From assembly GCF_007829885.1 (NCBI RefSeq), contig NZ_VIWW01000001.1:5208001-5272000 (forward strand): DNA of 64,000 nucleotides. The letters run 5' to 3'. The notes under the pieces are model-generated. The model worked only from the letters and a program-made list of their open reading frames with translations. It ran no database searches and was not told the origin of the DNA. Both the position numbers and the translations under genes were made by a program. Of this stretch, positions 24,827 to 33,153 are shown piece by piece. Source of the DNA: Streptomyces brevispora (lineage in GTDB: Bacteria; Actinomycetota; Actinomycetes; Streptomycetales; Streptomycetaceae). How positions within the stretch are numbered: the stretch's first letter is position 1; each line of letters begins with the position of its first letter.

Positions 24827-25711
24827 TCAGGCGTCGGCCAGCACCACCGAACGGGTCAGGTGGCGCGGGCTGTCCGGGTCCAGGCCACCGGCGACGGCGC
24901 GGGCGACGGCCAGGCGCTGGACGCGGACCAGCTCGGCCAGCGGGTCCAGGCCGCTCTCCACCCAGCGGGCGCCGGTCGCCAGGACCTGCTCGCGCAGGCC
25001 CTCGGGGGCAGTGCCGAACATCCAGGTCGCGGTGCCCGCGGTGGCGATGCTGATGGGGCCGTGGCGGTACTCCATCGCGGCGTACGCCTCCGTCCAGGAC
25101 AGCGAGGCCTCCTTCATCTTCAGCGCGGCCTCGTTGGCGAGACCCGCCGTCCAGCCGCGGCCCAGGAAGGTGAACTGGGTGCAGTCCAGGAGCCCTTCGG
25201 GCAGCGGCTCGGCCAGCGCGGTCTCCGCGTCGCGGACCACGGCGTCGGTGTGCAGACCGAGGTGGGCACGCAGCAGCGTCAGCAGAGTGGTGGCGAACCG
25301 GGTCTGCACGACGGACTGCTCGTCGGCGAAGTCGAGGACCACGACCGCGTCCGCGGACGTCATCACCTGGGTCTGCGGGTCGGCGGTGATCGCCACCGTC
25401 GGGACGACGCCACGCAGCCGGTCGAGGAGTTCGAGCACCTCGGTCGTGGTGCCGGAGCGGGTGAGGGCGACGACCCGGTCGTAGCTGCGGCCGAACGGGA
25501 ACTCCGAGGCGGCGAAGGCATCGGACTCGCCCTGCCCGGAGCCCTCACGGAGCGAGGCGTATGCCTGAGCCATGTAGAACGAGGTGCCGCAGCCGACCAC
25601 GGCGATGCGCTCGCCGGTCGCGGGCAGGACGGCCGCCTGGCTCTGTGCCAGATCCGCGGCACGGCGCCAGCAGTCCGGCTGACTGGCTGTCTCGATCTCG
25701 ACAAATGACAC
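24827..25711 (-). CDS. SIS-domain sugar isomerase-like protein (GlmS isomerase-related)
   Basis: 294 residues from GTG 25711, with GGAG about 8 nt upstream. Two SIS domains: the first has VVGCGTSFYMAQA and LTRSGTTTEVLELL, the second LGRGWTAGLANEAALKMKEAS and EYRHGP, closely matching the isomerase half of glucosamine-6-phosphate synthase without its glutaminase domain. Probable role: aldose-ketose isomerisation or deamination of an amino-sugar phosphate. Divergent from a DeoR regulator, which probably controls it. Confidence 0.85.
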   Translation of the reverse strand: MSFVEIETASQPDCWRRAADLAQSQAAVLPATGERIAVVGCGTSFYMAQAYASLREGSGQGESDAFAASEFPFGRSYDRVVALTRSGTTTEVLELLDRLRGVVPTVAITADPQTQVMTSADAVVVLDFADEQSVVQTRFATTLLTLLRAHLGLHTDAVVRDAETALAEPLPEGLLDCTQFTFLGRGWTAGLANEAALKMKEASLSWTEAYAAMEYRHGPISIATAGTATWMFGTAPEGLREQVLATGARWVESGLDPLAELVRVQRLAVARAVAGGLDPDSPRHLTRSVVLADA

Positions 25712-25767
25712 TTTTGCGCTCCGTACTCGTGGCGGGATGCTCTTTAACGCACGTTATACGGGATGTG

Positions 25768-25785
25768 CAAGCATTATCAAGCATT
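25768..25785. promoter_or_regulatory. Direct repeats in the SIS/DeoR divergent promoter
   Basis: CAAGCATT occurs at 25768-25775 and 25778-25785, exactly one helical turn apart, in an AT-richer segment between the divergent GTG 25711 and TTG 25896. Direct-repeat operators are common for DeoR-type repressors. Confidence 0.45.
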
Positions 25786-25895
25786 CTTCTTGCAGTGGAC
25801 TTGACTCGCCGAGGCCTTGTGCGACGCTTGCGCGAGTCCGGGATCGCACCCAAGGGGATGGGTGCCCGCAGGCCGGATCTGTGAGGAGAGTTCAC

Positions 25896-26696
25896 TTGTC
25901 CAGGGATTCCCGGTGGAGCGCACTGCTGGAACTCGTCGGTAAGCACGGCCGGGTGGACGTCGAGGACGCCGCCAGGACGCTTGCTGTCTCGGCCGCGACC
26001 ATCCGCCGCGATCTGGACCAGCTCGCCGAGCAGCAACTGCTCACCCGCACGCGGGGCGGCGCGGTGGCGCACGGTGTCAGTTACGAGCTGGCGCTGCGTT
26101 ACAAGACGGGGCGCAACGCCCCGGAGAAGCAAGCCATCGGCCGCGCCGTCGCCGAACTGGTCGCGGCCGGCGAAGTGGTGGGGCTGACCGGCGGAACCAC
26201 CATCACCGAGGTGGCCCGCTCGCTCGCCCTGCGCCCGGACCTGGTGGGGGACGGCGCGGCCGGGGCGGCCGGCCAGCCGACGCTGACGGTGGTCACCAAT
26301 GCCCTCAACATCGCCAACGAACTGGTGATCCGGCCGCAGATCAAGATCGTGGTGACCGGCGGGGTGGCCAGGCCGCAGTCATACGAGCTGACGGGCCCGC
26401 TGGCCAGCGGCGTGCTGGGCGAGATCACGCTGGATGTCGCCGTGCTGGGTGTCAATGCCATCGACACCGAAGGCGGTGCGTACGTCCACCACGAGGGCGA
26501 GGCCAGCATCAACCGGCTGCTCGCCCAGCAGGCTCAGCGGGTGGTGGTGGCGGCCGACTCCTCGAAGATCGGCAAGCGGGCGTTCGCCCGGGTCTGCGAC
26601 CTCGACCTGGTCGACTTCCTGGTCACCGACGAGGGGATCACGCCGGAGGCGACCGCCCGCTTCACCGAGGCCGGTATCACGGTCATCGCTGTCTGA
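25896..26696 (+). CDS. DeoR-family sugar-responsive regulator
   Basis: 266 residues from TTG 25896, with AGGAG 7 nt upstream; an in-frame GTG at 25881 is less likely. N-terminal helix-turn-helix: VEDAARTLAVSAATIRRDLDQL. The C-terminal DeoR sensor domain has GLTGGTTITEVARSL, VTNALNIANEL and VVVAADSSKIGKRAFARV, which bind sugar phosphates. It probably represses the divergent SIS gene and the thioesterase-like gene that follows it. A terminator follows directly. Confidence 0.92.
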   Translation: MSRDSRWSALLELVGKHGRVDVEDAARTLAVSAATIRRDLDQLAEQQLLTRTRGGAVAHGVSYELALRYKTGRNAPEKQAIGRAVAELVAAGEVVGLTGGTTITEVARSLALRPDLVGDGAAGAAGQPTLTVVTNALNIANELVIRPQIKIVVTGGVARPQSYELTGPLASGVLGEITLDVAVLGVNAIDTEGGAYVHHEGEASINRLLAQQAQRVVVAADSSKIGKRAFARVCDLDLVDFLVTDEGITPEATARFTEAGITVIAV

Positions 26697-26753
26697 ACGG
26701 TTTGAACCGTCCAGGCCGCCTGAACCGTTCGAGCCGTCCGCGATGGTCCTAAC

Positions 26754-26790
26754 GGCGGGCCGTCCCACCCGAAGGGTGTGGCGGCCCGCC
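26754..26790 (+). terminator. Terminator after the DeoR gene
   Basis: A 17-nt arm (GGCGGGCCGTCCCACCC) pairs with GGGTGTGGCGGCCCGCC across a GAA loop with few mismatches, 57 nt after the stop. Confidence 0.7.
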
Positions 26791-27276
26791 GTTCTGTGTG
26801 CCCCCGACCGTGTTCCGGCATGCTGGAACGTGCGCCGATATGTGCATGATCAAACGGGACCGGGCATCCGGTGGCCGGGTGCGCGATCGTGCGGGCGCGG
26901 CGGTGGGGCGTGCCCGCGACCTGCTGGGACGCCGTGGACACCGCCCGTCACGGGCGGTGCGCCTGAGCCTTCGGTAGGTCGCTCTCAGTGGTTCCTCCTA
27001 GGACCTTTCCGCGTCTGTTTTCAGCCATGCTCGGTGGGTAATCGGCCTGTTCTGGTTTGACGGTCGCCCACTGTGCAACGGCGACGTGGCAGCGGTCGTC
27101 CGGGTGATATCCGCCGGATCATCCGGATGGTTCCGCGAGGGAGGCGGCCGCGGAGTTCTCGTACGGTCACCGGCCGACGGCCCCGAGCGCGATGGAGCGG
27201 CGATTTCAAGCCAATGAGAGGCTGTTGTGGCCGGGTTCGAACGCACGACCGGAATGCGATCGGCATAATCGCGTCC
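26791..27276. other. Intergenic region before the MBL-fold gene
   Basis: No gene, tRNA or strong repeat seen. GGGTTCGAA near 27234 looks like a tRNA T-arm but lacks its partner strands. Confidence 0.4.
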
Positions 27277-28275
27277 ATGTCGATCACGGGTGGGGATGTC
27301 GTTGACCTGGGCAGGGGCCTGTACGCGTGGCTCCCGCCGAAGCGTGGCTGGGGTCTGGCCAACTGCGGGCTTCTCGTCTCACCCCGCAGCGCGCTCTGGA
27401 TCGACACCCCGTACGACGCGGTGCTGGCGGGCCAGTTCCTGGCCGAGAGCACGAAGCGGCTGCCCGACGGCGTATCCATCGACCGGGTGATCGTCACGCA
27501 CGCCAACGGCGACCACTTCTGGGGCGCGGGCGTGCTCCCGGACGTGGAGATCATCGTGACCCGCGAGGCCCGGGAGCACATTCACTACGAGCCCACTCCG
27601 AAGCAGCAGCACGCACTGGTCAACGGCAGTGATCCGGCCGGCCCGCTCGGCGCCTACCTCGGGCGTCACTTCGGCCCGTTCGACTGGTCGCAGACCGAAC
27701 CGGTCCAGCCGACCACCTACTTCACCGGGGAGCTGGAACTGACCCTGGGGGAGTACCCCGTCCAGCTCACGGCCCTGCCGTCCGCGCACACCACGGGTGA
27801 CCTGATGGTCCACCTGCCCGCCCAGAGCACCGTGTTCAGCGGCGACATCATCTTCTCCTCGACACCCCGGCAGCCGGGGGACCACCCGATCCACTGGGCG
27901 GGCCCGCTGAGCAATGTGATCGCGGCCTGCGAACAGGTTCTGGCCACCGGAGCCGAGACCGTCGTGCCGGGTCACGGGCCGGTCCTGGACCGGGCCGGGG
28001 TACGCGACCACATCGTCTATCTGGAGTACGTACGGGAGCGCGCCCACGCCTTCCACGCCGCCGGGGTACCCGCCCCGGAGGCGGCCCGCCGGGTGATCGG
28101 CGAGGGCCGGCACCCCGAACTCGGGCTCCCCGAGCGGCTGGTGGTGACGATCGGCAGCGAGTACCGGCAGCTCGACGGCTCCGAACTGCCCGGGGTGCTC
28201 CAGGTGATGACCGAGGTGGCCGTGCTGGCGCAAGAAGTGGAGCAGGCCGGTGAGCCGGCAGGCGCGGCGGAGTGA
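27277..28275 (+). CDS. MBL-fold metallohydrolase
   Basis: 332 residues from ATG 27277. The metallo-beta-lactamase metal motif is HANGDHFWGAG, with further ligands in SAHTTGDLMVH, FSGDIIF and VPGHGPV, so the dinuclear site looks complete. The C-terminal 100 residues are helical. Families of this kind include lactonases, glyoxalases and sulfatases; the substrate cannot be assigned. It ends 98 nt before conservon 2, same strand, and may be co-regulated. Confidence 0.85.
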   Translation: MSITGGDVVDLGRGLYAWLPPKRGWGLANCGLLVSPRSALWIDTPYDAVLAGQFLAESTKRLPDGVSIDRVIVTHANGDHFWGAGVLPDVEIIVTREAREHIHYEPTPKQQHALVNGSDPAGPLGAYLGRHFGPFDWSQTEPVQPTTYFTGELELTLGEYPVQLTALPSAHTTGDLMVHLPAQSTVFSGDIIFSSTPRQPGDHPIHWAGPLSNVIAACEQVLATGAETVVPGHGPVLDRAGVRDHIVYLEYVRERAHAFHAAGVPAPEAARRVIGEGRHPELGLPERLVVTIGSEYRQLDGSELPGVLQVMTEVAVLAQEVEQAGEPAGAAE

Positions 28276-28373
28276 CCGCCCGGCCCGCCGCCGCGCAGGA
28301 CCCGACATCCGCCTGATCCTCCACCGCCGCCTCGGCCGGGGGACCGACCCGACGACAGAAATGCGGTAACGGC

Positions 28374-29807
28374 ATGGGATGGATCGTGGCGGTGATCGCC
28401 GTCATAGCCGCCGTGGTGGCGCAGGCACGCTCGTACGGGTCAGCCCGCTCGGAACAGGTCGCCGTGGCCCACTACGAGGTGGCCGAACGGCAGATGAGGG
28501 CCGCCGAGGCCCGTACCGCCGCCCTCGTCGACGAGATCCGGCAACTGGCCCACAAGCGGATTCCGGCCGTCGCGGTCGCCCTCTCCCACCCCAGTGCCCA
28601 GGTTCCCGGACTGCGGGAGGCGGCCGAGGTGGACGGCGACTCCGCCCGGCTGCTCACCGAAGCCGTACAGGCCGCCCGGGACGCCGTCCTCGAGGAACGG
28701 CAGCGCGTCGACGCGGCCGCCCGCGCGGCGATGCGCGGCACCTCGGCCAAGATCCAGTCGCTGCTCAACCAGTCCCAGCAGCTGCTGCACGAGCTCCAGC
28801 ACGAGTACGACGACCCACGCATCCTGCAACTGGACTTCCGCAACGAACTGGCCCTGCGCCGAACCCAGTCCACCGCCGTGCTGTGCGACGCCTGGCCCGG
28901 CCTCGCCCGGCAGAACTCACCGCTCGTCGAGATCGTGCTCGGTGCCCAGTCCCGCGTCGCGGGCTACGAGCGGATCAAGGTGGCCAACCATCTGCGCGAG
29001 GAGCGGATCGCGCTCGCCGCCAGGGCCGCCGAACCTCTCGCGATCGCGCTCGCCGAGCTGCTGGCCAACGCCACCGCGTACTCGCACCCCGACACCGATG
29101 TGACGGTGACGCTCCAGCAGAGCGGCGGCCGGGGCGCGTTCGTGGTCGTCGACGACGCGGGCATCGGCATGGACGAGGACGCGCTCGACCGGGCCCGCGC
29201 ACTCCTGGCGGGCCCCGCCGAGGTGCTGCTGACCGAGCTGGGTGACCCGCCGCAGACCGGCTTCGCGGTCGTCGGCCGCCTCGTGGTGCAGTACGGCTTC
29301 CACTGCCACATCGAGGCGTCGCCGTTCGGCGGCATGCGGACGATCCTGCGCGTCCCCGCCCATCTGCTCACCGTGCTGAAGGAAGACCGGACCCTGTCCG
29401 CCCTGGCACCGACGCCCGTATCCGCACACCCCACCGCGGCGGACCAGGCCGCGCCCACGGCCCCCGCAGCATCGGCGGCTCCCAAAACCCCAGCGGCCAC
29501 GGCAGACTTCGCGGCCCCGGCGGCTCCCGCGCAGGACCCGCCGGAGAGCGACGCCGCGGAGCCGACGGGCCTGCCCAGCAGGCGCCGGCGCACGCCCCGC
29601 CCGGCGGCGGTCGCCTCCAGGGCAGCCGCCGCCGTACCAGCCACCGGACAGGTGCCCCGTACACCGGAGCAGGCCGAGTCTTCCTGGGCAGCCCTCCAAC
29701 AGGGCACTCTCAACGGCAGGAGCGTCGCCGGGCGGGCCCCCGCACCGGATTCGGACGGCCACGACCACCTGGGTGACCAGGACGACCAAGGAGACGACGA
29801 GACGTGA
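28374..29807 (+). CDS. cvnA: Conservon 2 sensor histidine kinase-like protein CvnA
   Basis: 477 residues. Membrane helix at residues 3-17, then a long coiled coil and an HATPase domain with N-box ELLANATAYSH and an intact G1 box DDAGIGMD. The C-terminal 130 residues are Ala/Pro-rich and end in an acidic segment. It starts a tightly coupled plus-strand operon A-B-C-D-P450. Unlike the conservon 1 paralogue, its ATP-binding motifs look complete. Confidence 0.88.
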   Translation: MGWIVAVIAVIAAVVAQARSYGSARSEQVAVAHYEVAERQMRAAEARTAALVDEIRQLAHKRIPAVAVALSHPSAQVPGLREAAEVDGDSARLLTEAVQAARDAVLEERQRVDAAARAAMRGTSAKIQSLLNQSQQLLHELQHEYDDPRILQLDFRNELALRRTQSTAVLCDAWPGLARQNSPLVEIVLGAQSRVAGYERIKVANHLREERIALAARAAEPLAIALAELLANATAYSHPDTDVTVTLQQSGGRGAFVVVDDAGIGMDEDALDRARALLAGPAEVLLTELGDPPQTGFAVVGRLVVQYGFHCHIEASPFGGMRTILRVPAHLLTVLKEDRTLSALAPTPVSAHPTAADQAAPTAPAASAAPKTPAATADFAAPAAPAQDPPESDAAEPTGLPSRRRRTPRPAAVASRAAAAVPATGQVPRTPEQAESSWAALQQGTLNGRSVAGRAPAPDSDGHDHLGDQDDQGDDET

Positions 29808-30229
29808 GCGCCCCCAGCCCCACCACCGGCGACCTCGCATGGGTGCTGACCCCGCTGCTGGAACTGCCCGGAGTCCAGCATGCCGTGGTCGCCACCGGTG
29901 ACGGCCTCATCGAGGGCGCCTCACCCGGCCTCGACCGGGCGTCCGGCGAACGGGTCGCCGCCATGACGGCCACGCTGCACGCCGCGGCACGCGCCTTCAC
30001 CACGGCGTTCACCGACGTCGAGAACCCGCAACTGGCCCAGACGGTCGTCGAGTCCGACCTGGGCTTCGCCGTCGTCGTACCGGCGGGGAACAACACCACA
30101 CTCGCCCTGTTCGCCGAACCCGGCGCCAAACTCGGCGACATCGCGTACCAGATGCAGGTTCAGGTCACCGCGCTGACCCGGGCGATGCACGCGCCCGCAC
30201 GTCAACCGGACACCGCCGCCCGACCATGA
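29804..30229 (+). CDS. cvnB: Conservon 2 roadblock/LC7 protein CvnB
   Basis: 141 residues from a GTG overlapping the cvnA stop (GTGA). Single roadblock domain: LLELPGVQHAVVATGDGLIE near the start, then the usual long helix and ESDLGFAVVVPAG strand. Expected to regulate the CvnD GTPase encoded two genes on. Confidence 0.9.
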   Translation: MSAPSPTTGDLAWVLTPLLELPGVQHAVVATGDGLIEGASPGLDRASGERVAAMTATLHAAARAFTTAFTDVENPQLAQTVVESDLGFAVVVPAGNNTTLALFAEPGAKLGDIAYQMQVQVTALTRAMHAPARQPDTAARP

Positions 30230-30579
30230 GCGCCGGACCGGGACGCCGTCTGATCCCCGCCTATCTGGTCACCGGCGGCCGGTCCCGGCCCGCCGGCCCC
30301 GCGCTCGACCGCCTCGCCGTACTCGTACGCACCGACACGGCCCTGCCCCCGGACACCGGCTCGGAACAGCGCCGGCTGTGCGAACTGCTGGAACCGGGCG
30401 CGCTCACCGTCGTCGAGTGCGCGGCCCACCTGGACCTGCCGGTCAGCGCCACCGTATTCCTGGCCACGGACCTCGCGGCCGCCGCACTTCTGCTCACCCG
30501 ACCGCCGATACCCAGTGCCGGGGAGATCGACCGGTCGCTCGTCGAGAGGCTGCTCGTTGGACTCCGCTCCCTCCACTGA
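30226..30579 (+). CDS. cvnC: Conservon 2 DUF742 protein CvnC
   Basis: 117 residues, ATG overlapping the cvnB stop. Contains the DUF742 winged-helix-like core CAAHLDLPVSATVFLATDLA, preceded by LEPGALTVVE. Its 3' end overlaps the start of cvnD by 23 nt. Confidence 0.88.
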   Translation: MSAGPGRRLIPAYLVTGGRSRPAGPALDRLAVLVRTDTALPPDTGSEQRRLCELLEPGALTVVECAAHLDLPVSATVFLATDLAAAALLLTRPPIPSAGEIDRSLVERLLVGLRSLH

Positions 30580-31171
30580 CCGGACCGGCATCGGATATCT
30601 GCCCGCTGCCGCCCGGACCCTGATGAAGCTCGTCGTCACGGGTCCCTTCGGCGTGGGCAAGACGACCCTGATCCGTACGCTCTCGGAAATACCCACGCTC
30701 CACACCGAGGAGGCGATGACCCAGTCCAGCACCCTGCTCGACAACACCGCCGGACTCCCCGACAAGACCACCACCACGGTCGCCATCGACTTCGGACGTC
30801 TCACCGTCCCGGACGACCTGGTGCTCTACATGTTCGGTACGCCCGGCCAGGAGCGGTTCCTGCCGCTGTGGGAGGACATCGCGCGCGGGGCGCTGGGCGC
30901 GCTCGTCCTGGTGGACACCCGGCGGCTCGGCGACTCCTTCGCGGTCATGGACATGGTGGAGGAACAGGGACTGCCGTACGCCGTCGCGGTCAACTGCTTC
31001 CCCGACGCGCCGGGCCACAGCGACGAGGTCCTGCGCAAACACCTCGACCTTGCCCCCGGGACTCCGCTGATCCAGTGCGATGCCCGGGAACGCCGCGGCA
31101 GCATCGACGCCCTGATCGCACTGGCCGAGCACGCGCTGACCCGACTGCCGCAACCCGAGGACCCGTCATGA
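30557..31171 (+). CDS. cvnD: Conservon 2 small GTPase-like protein CvnD
   Basis: 204 residues from TTG 30557, with GAGAGG 7 nt upstream inside cvnC. P-loop GPFGVGKTT and FGTPGQERF are present, and AVNCF is at the NKxD position. Coupled to the P450 by an ATGA overlap. Confidence 0.88.
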   Translation: MDSAPSTDRTGIGYLPAAARTLMKLVVTGPFGVGKTTLIRTLSEIPTLHTEEAMTQSSTLLDNTAGLPDKTTTTVAIDFGRLTVPDDLVLYMFGTPGQERFLPLWEDIARGALGALVLVDTRRLGDSFAVMDMVEEQGLPYAVAVNCFPDAPGHSDEVLRKHLDLAPGTPLIQCDARERRGSIDALIALAEHALTRLPQPEDPS

Positions 31172-32442
31172 CATCGTTCGTACAGCCACCGCAGCCCCTT
31201 GCGCTGTACGGCCCCGACTTCGCGGCCGACCCGCACGTCCACTACCGCAGGCTGCGCGAACACGGCCCCCTGGCGCCGGTCCGGATCGCCCCCGGCGTCG
31301 ATGCGATGCTGGTCATCGACTACCAGGCGGCCGTCGACCTGCTGCGCGACACCCACACCTTCAGCAAGGACCCCCGCGCCTGGCAGGCCACGATCCCGCC
31401 GGACTCGCCGGTGCTGCCCATGCTCGGCCACCGCCCCACCGCGCTGTTCAGCGACGGCGACGAGCACGCCCGCTACCGCGACGCCATCAACGACACCCTC
31501 GCGCTGATCGAACCGCACATCCTGCGCGCGGATGTGGCCAGGGTCGCCAAGCAGCTCATCGGCGAGTTCGCCGCCACCGGCACCGGTGACCTCATCGCCC
31601 AGTACGCCCGGCAGCTCCCGCTGCACGTCTTCGTCAAGTGGTTCGGCGTCGCCCCCGACGACGGCGAACGGATCGTCGACGGCATCGGCGGCATGATGGA
31701 CTCGGCGCAGGGCGCCGCCACCGCGTACGCCGACCTCGTCGATGTCGTCACCCGCCTCGTCGCCGACCGGCGCGCCCGGCCGCGCCGCGATCTGACCTCG
31801 TACCTCCTGGCTCACCCGGCCCGTCTCGACAACGACGAGACCGTCCGCCAGATCACCCTGGTGATGAGTGCCGGCCACGCCCCCACGACCAACCTGATCG
31901 GCATCGCCACCCTGCACATGCTCACCGACGAGCGGTACGCGGGCTCGCTGCACGGGGGAGCGATGACCGCGCACGAGGCGATCAACGAGGTCCTGTGGCA
32001 GGACCCGCCGATTGCCAACCTGGCCGCGCACTACCCGCGCCACGACACCGAGTTCCACGGCGTCCGGCTGCACGCCGGACAGCTGGTCCTGGTCTCCTTC
32101 GGGGCCGCCAACACCCAGTCCGAACAGGCCATCCCGGACGCGGGGGTCCGCTCCGGAGCCAGCGCCCACCTCGCCTGGTCCGCGGGCCCGCACCGGTGCC
32201 CCGCGAAGCAGCCCGCGCTGCTCATCGCGACGACCGCGATCGAGCAGCTCACCAGCCAGCTGTGCGATGCGGAACTGGTCGTTCCGGTGAGTGATCTGTT
32301 GTGGCGACCCGGCCCGTTCCACCGTGCCCTGGTGCATCTCCCGGTACGTTTCACACCGCTCGACACAACGGTGACCACTGACCCGGACGAGCGCCCCGCG
32401 GCCGCGTCCGGCAGCACTTCGGCGGTGTCGATCAGCACCTGA
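31168..32442 (+). CDS. cvnE: CYP157-like cytochrome P450 of conservon 2, ExxR arginine absent
   Basis: 424 residues, ATG overlapping the cvnD stop. The heme loop is WSAGPHRCPAKQPA: Cys ligand present, usual Phe replaced by Trp and the Gly two residues after Cys by Ala. The K-helix reads EVLWQDPP, so the ExxR Glu is kept while the Arg is Trp. This matches the known CYP157 deviation. About 40 percent of the residues look alike between this and the conservon 1 P450 by eye, with the shared motif HYPxHD after the K-helix. Substrate and activity unknown. Confidence 0.85.
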   Translation: MTSFVQPPQPLALYGPDFAADPHVHYRRLREHGPLAPVRIAPGVDAMLVIDYQAAVDLLRDTHTFSKDPRAWQATIPPDSPVLPMLGHRPTALFSDGDEHARYRDAINDTLALIEPHILRADVARVAKQLIGEFAATGTGDLIAQYARQLPLHVFVKWFGVAPDDGERIVDGIGGMMDSAQGAATAYADLVDVVTRLVADRRARPRRDLTSYLLAHPARLDNDETVRQITLVMSAGHAPTTNLIGIATLHMLTDERYAGSLHGGAMTAHEAINEVLWQDPPIANLAAHYPRHDTEFHGVRLHAGQLVLVSFGAANTQSEQAIPDAGVRSGASAHLAWSAGPHRCPAKQPALLIATTAIEQLTSQLCDAELVVPVSDLLWRPGPFHRALVHLPVRFTPLDTTVTTDPDERPAAASGSTSAVSIST

Positions 32443-32546
32443 GCCGTGTCGCTGGTACGCCGAACGGGTGAGGGGCGAGAGAATTGCCCGATGAACAGTG
32501 AGCGCAGCCGGCGCAACGCCAACCGATGCACAGACGGGGTGGTCCG

Positions 32547-32945
32547 GTGAGCAGGTACGACAGGTATGACGTCACCGACGAGCAGTGGGAGGGACTGGCC
32601 CAGGTCGTGCCGCTGCGCAGTCGCAACGAGTGGCCCTCCCGGGTGGACCACCGCACGGTCCCGGACGAACAGGAGAGCGCCGAGCAGCGGCGCATGGTGG
32701 TGCTGCGGGTCCAGATCTTCGCGGACGCACGCGAGGTCGCCGAGTACCTGGTCGCACAGATTCCGGTGCTGCTCGATCTGACCAGCGCCGAATCCGATGT
32801 GGCCAAGCGGATCCTGGACTTCACGAGCGGCGTCGTCTTCGGGCTGGGCAGCGGAATGCACCGGGTGGACCGGAACGTCTTCCTGCTGTCGCCCATCGGC
32901 ATGGAGGTCGAGGGCGTGACGGCGGCGGGCGTGCCAGGGGTATAG
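32547..32945 (+). CDS. SepF-like cell division protein (short SflB-type paralogue)
   Basis: 132 residues from GTG 32547. The C-terminal SepF core is visible: REVAEYLVAQIPVLLDLTSAESDVAKRILDFTSGVVFGLGSGMHRVDRNVFLLSP. SepF binds FtsZ and helps anchor and align the Z-ring. Streptomyces have SepF plus two shorter paralogues, SflA and SflB; the length and the arc/OTC neighbourhood fit SflB best (from memory of S. coelicolor synteny, not checked). The N-terminal membrane-binding helix of true SepF is not obvious. It lies 104 bp after conservon 2. Confidence 0.8.
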   Translation: MSRYDRYDVTDEQWEGLAQVVPLRSRNEWPSRVDHRTVPDEQESAEQRRMVVLRVQIFADAREVAEYLVAQIPVLLDLTSAESDVAKRILDFTSGVVFGLGSGMHRVDRNVFLLSPIGMEVEGVTAAGVPGV

Positions 32946-33153
32946 CGGGCGGCGCGAGCGGCGTTACGTGGCCGCAGCGGGCCGTTGTGGGCTTGGTGCG
33001 GGCTACGGGTGGGCTTGGGGCGGGAGCGGTTGCGGCATCTGGCTACCCCGATCGACAGCGCGGTATGCGGGCGGGTGGCGGCTTACTCCGATCGAAGGAC
33101 GGCCGATCCGGCGGAACGGTTCGCCGGGGGGTCCCGTGCGTACGGTCCGGGGC

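Noticed and set aside
27225..27260. GGGTTCGAA segment resembling a tRNA T-arm
   Set aside because: No matching acceptor stem, D-arm or anticodon arm around it.
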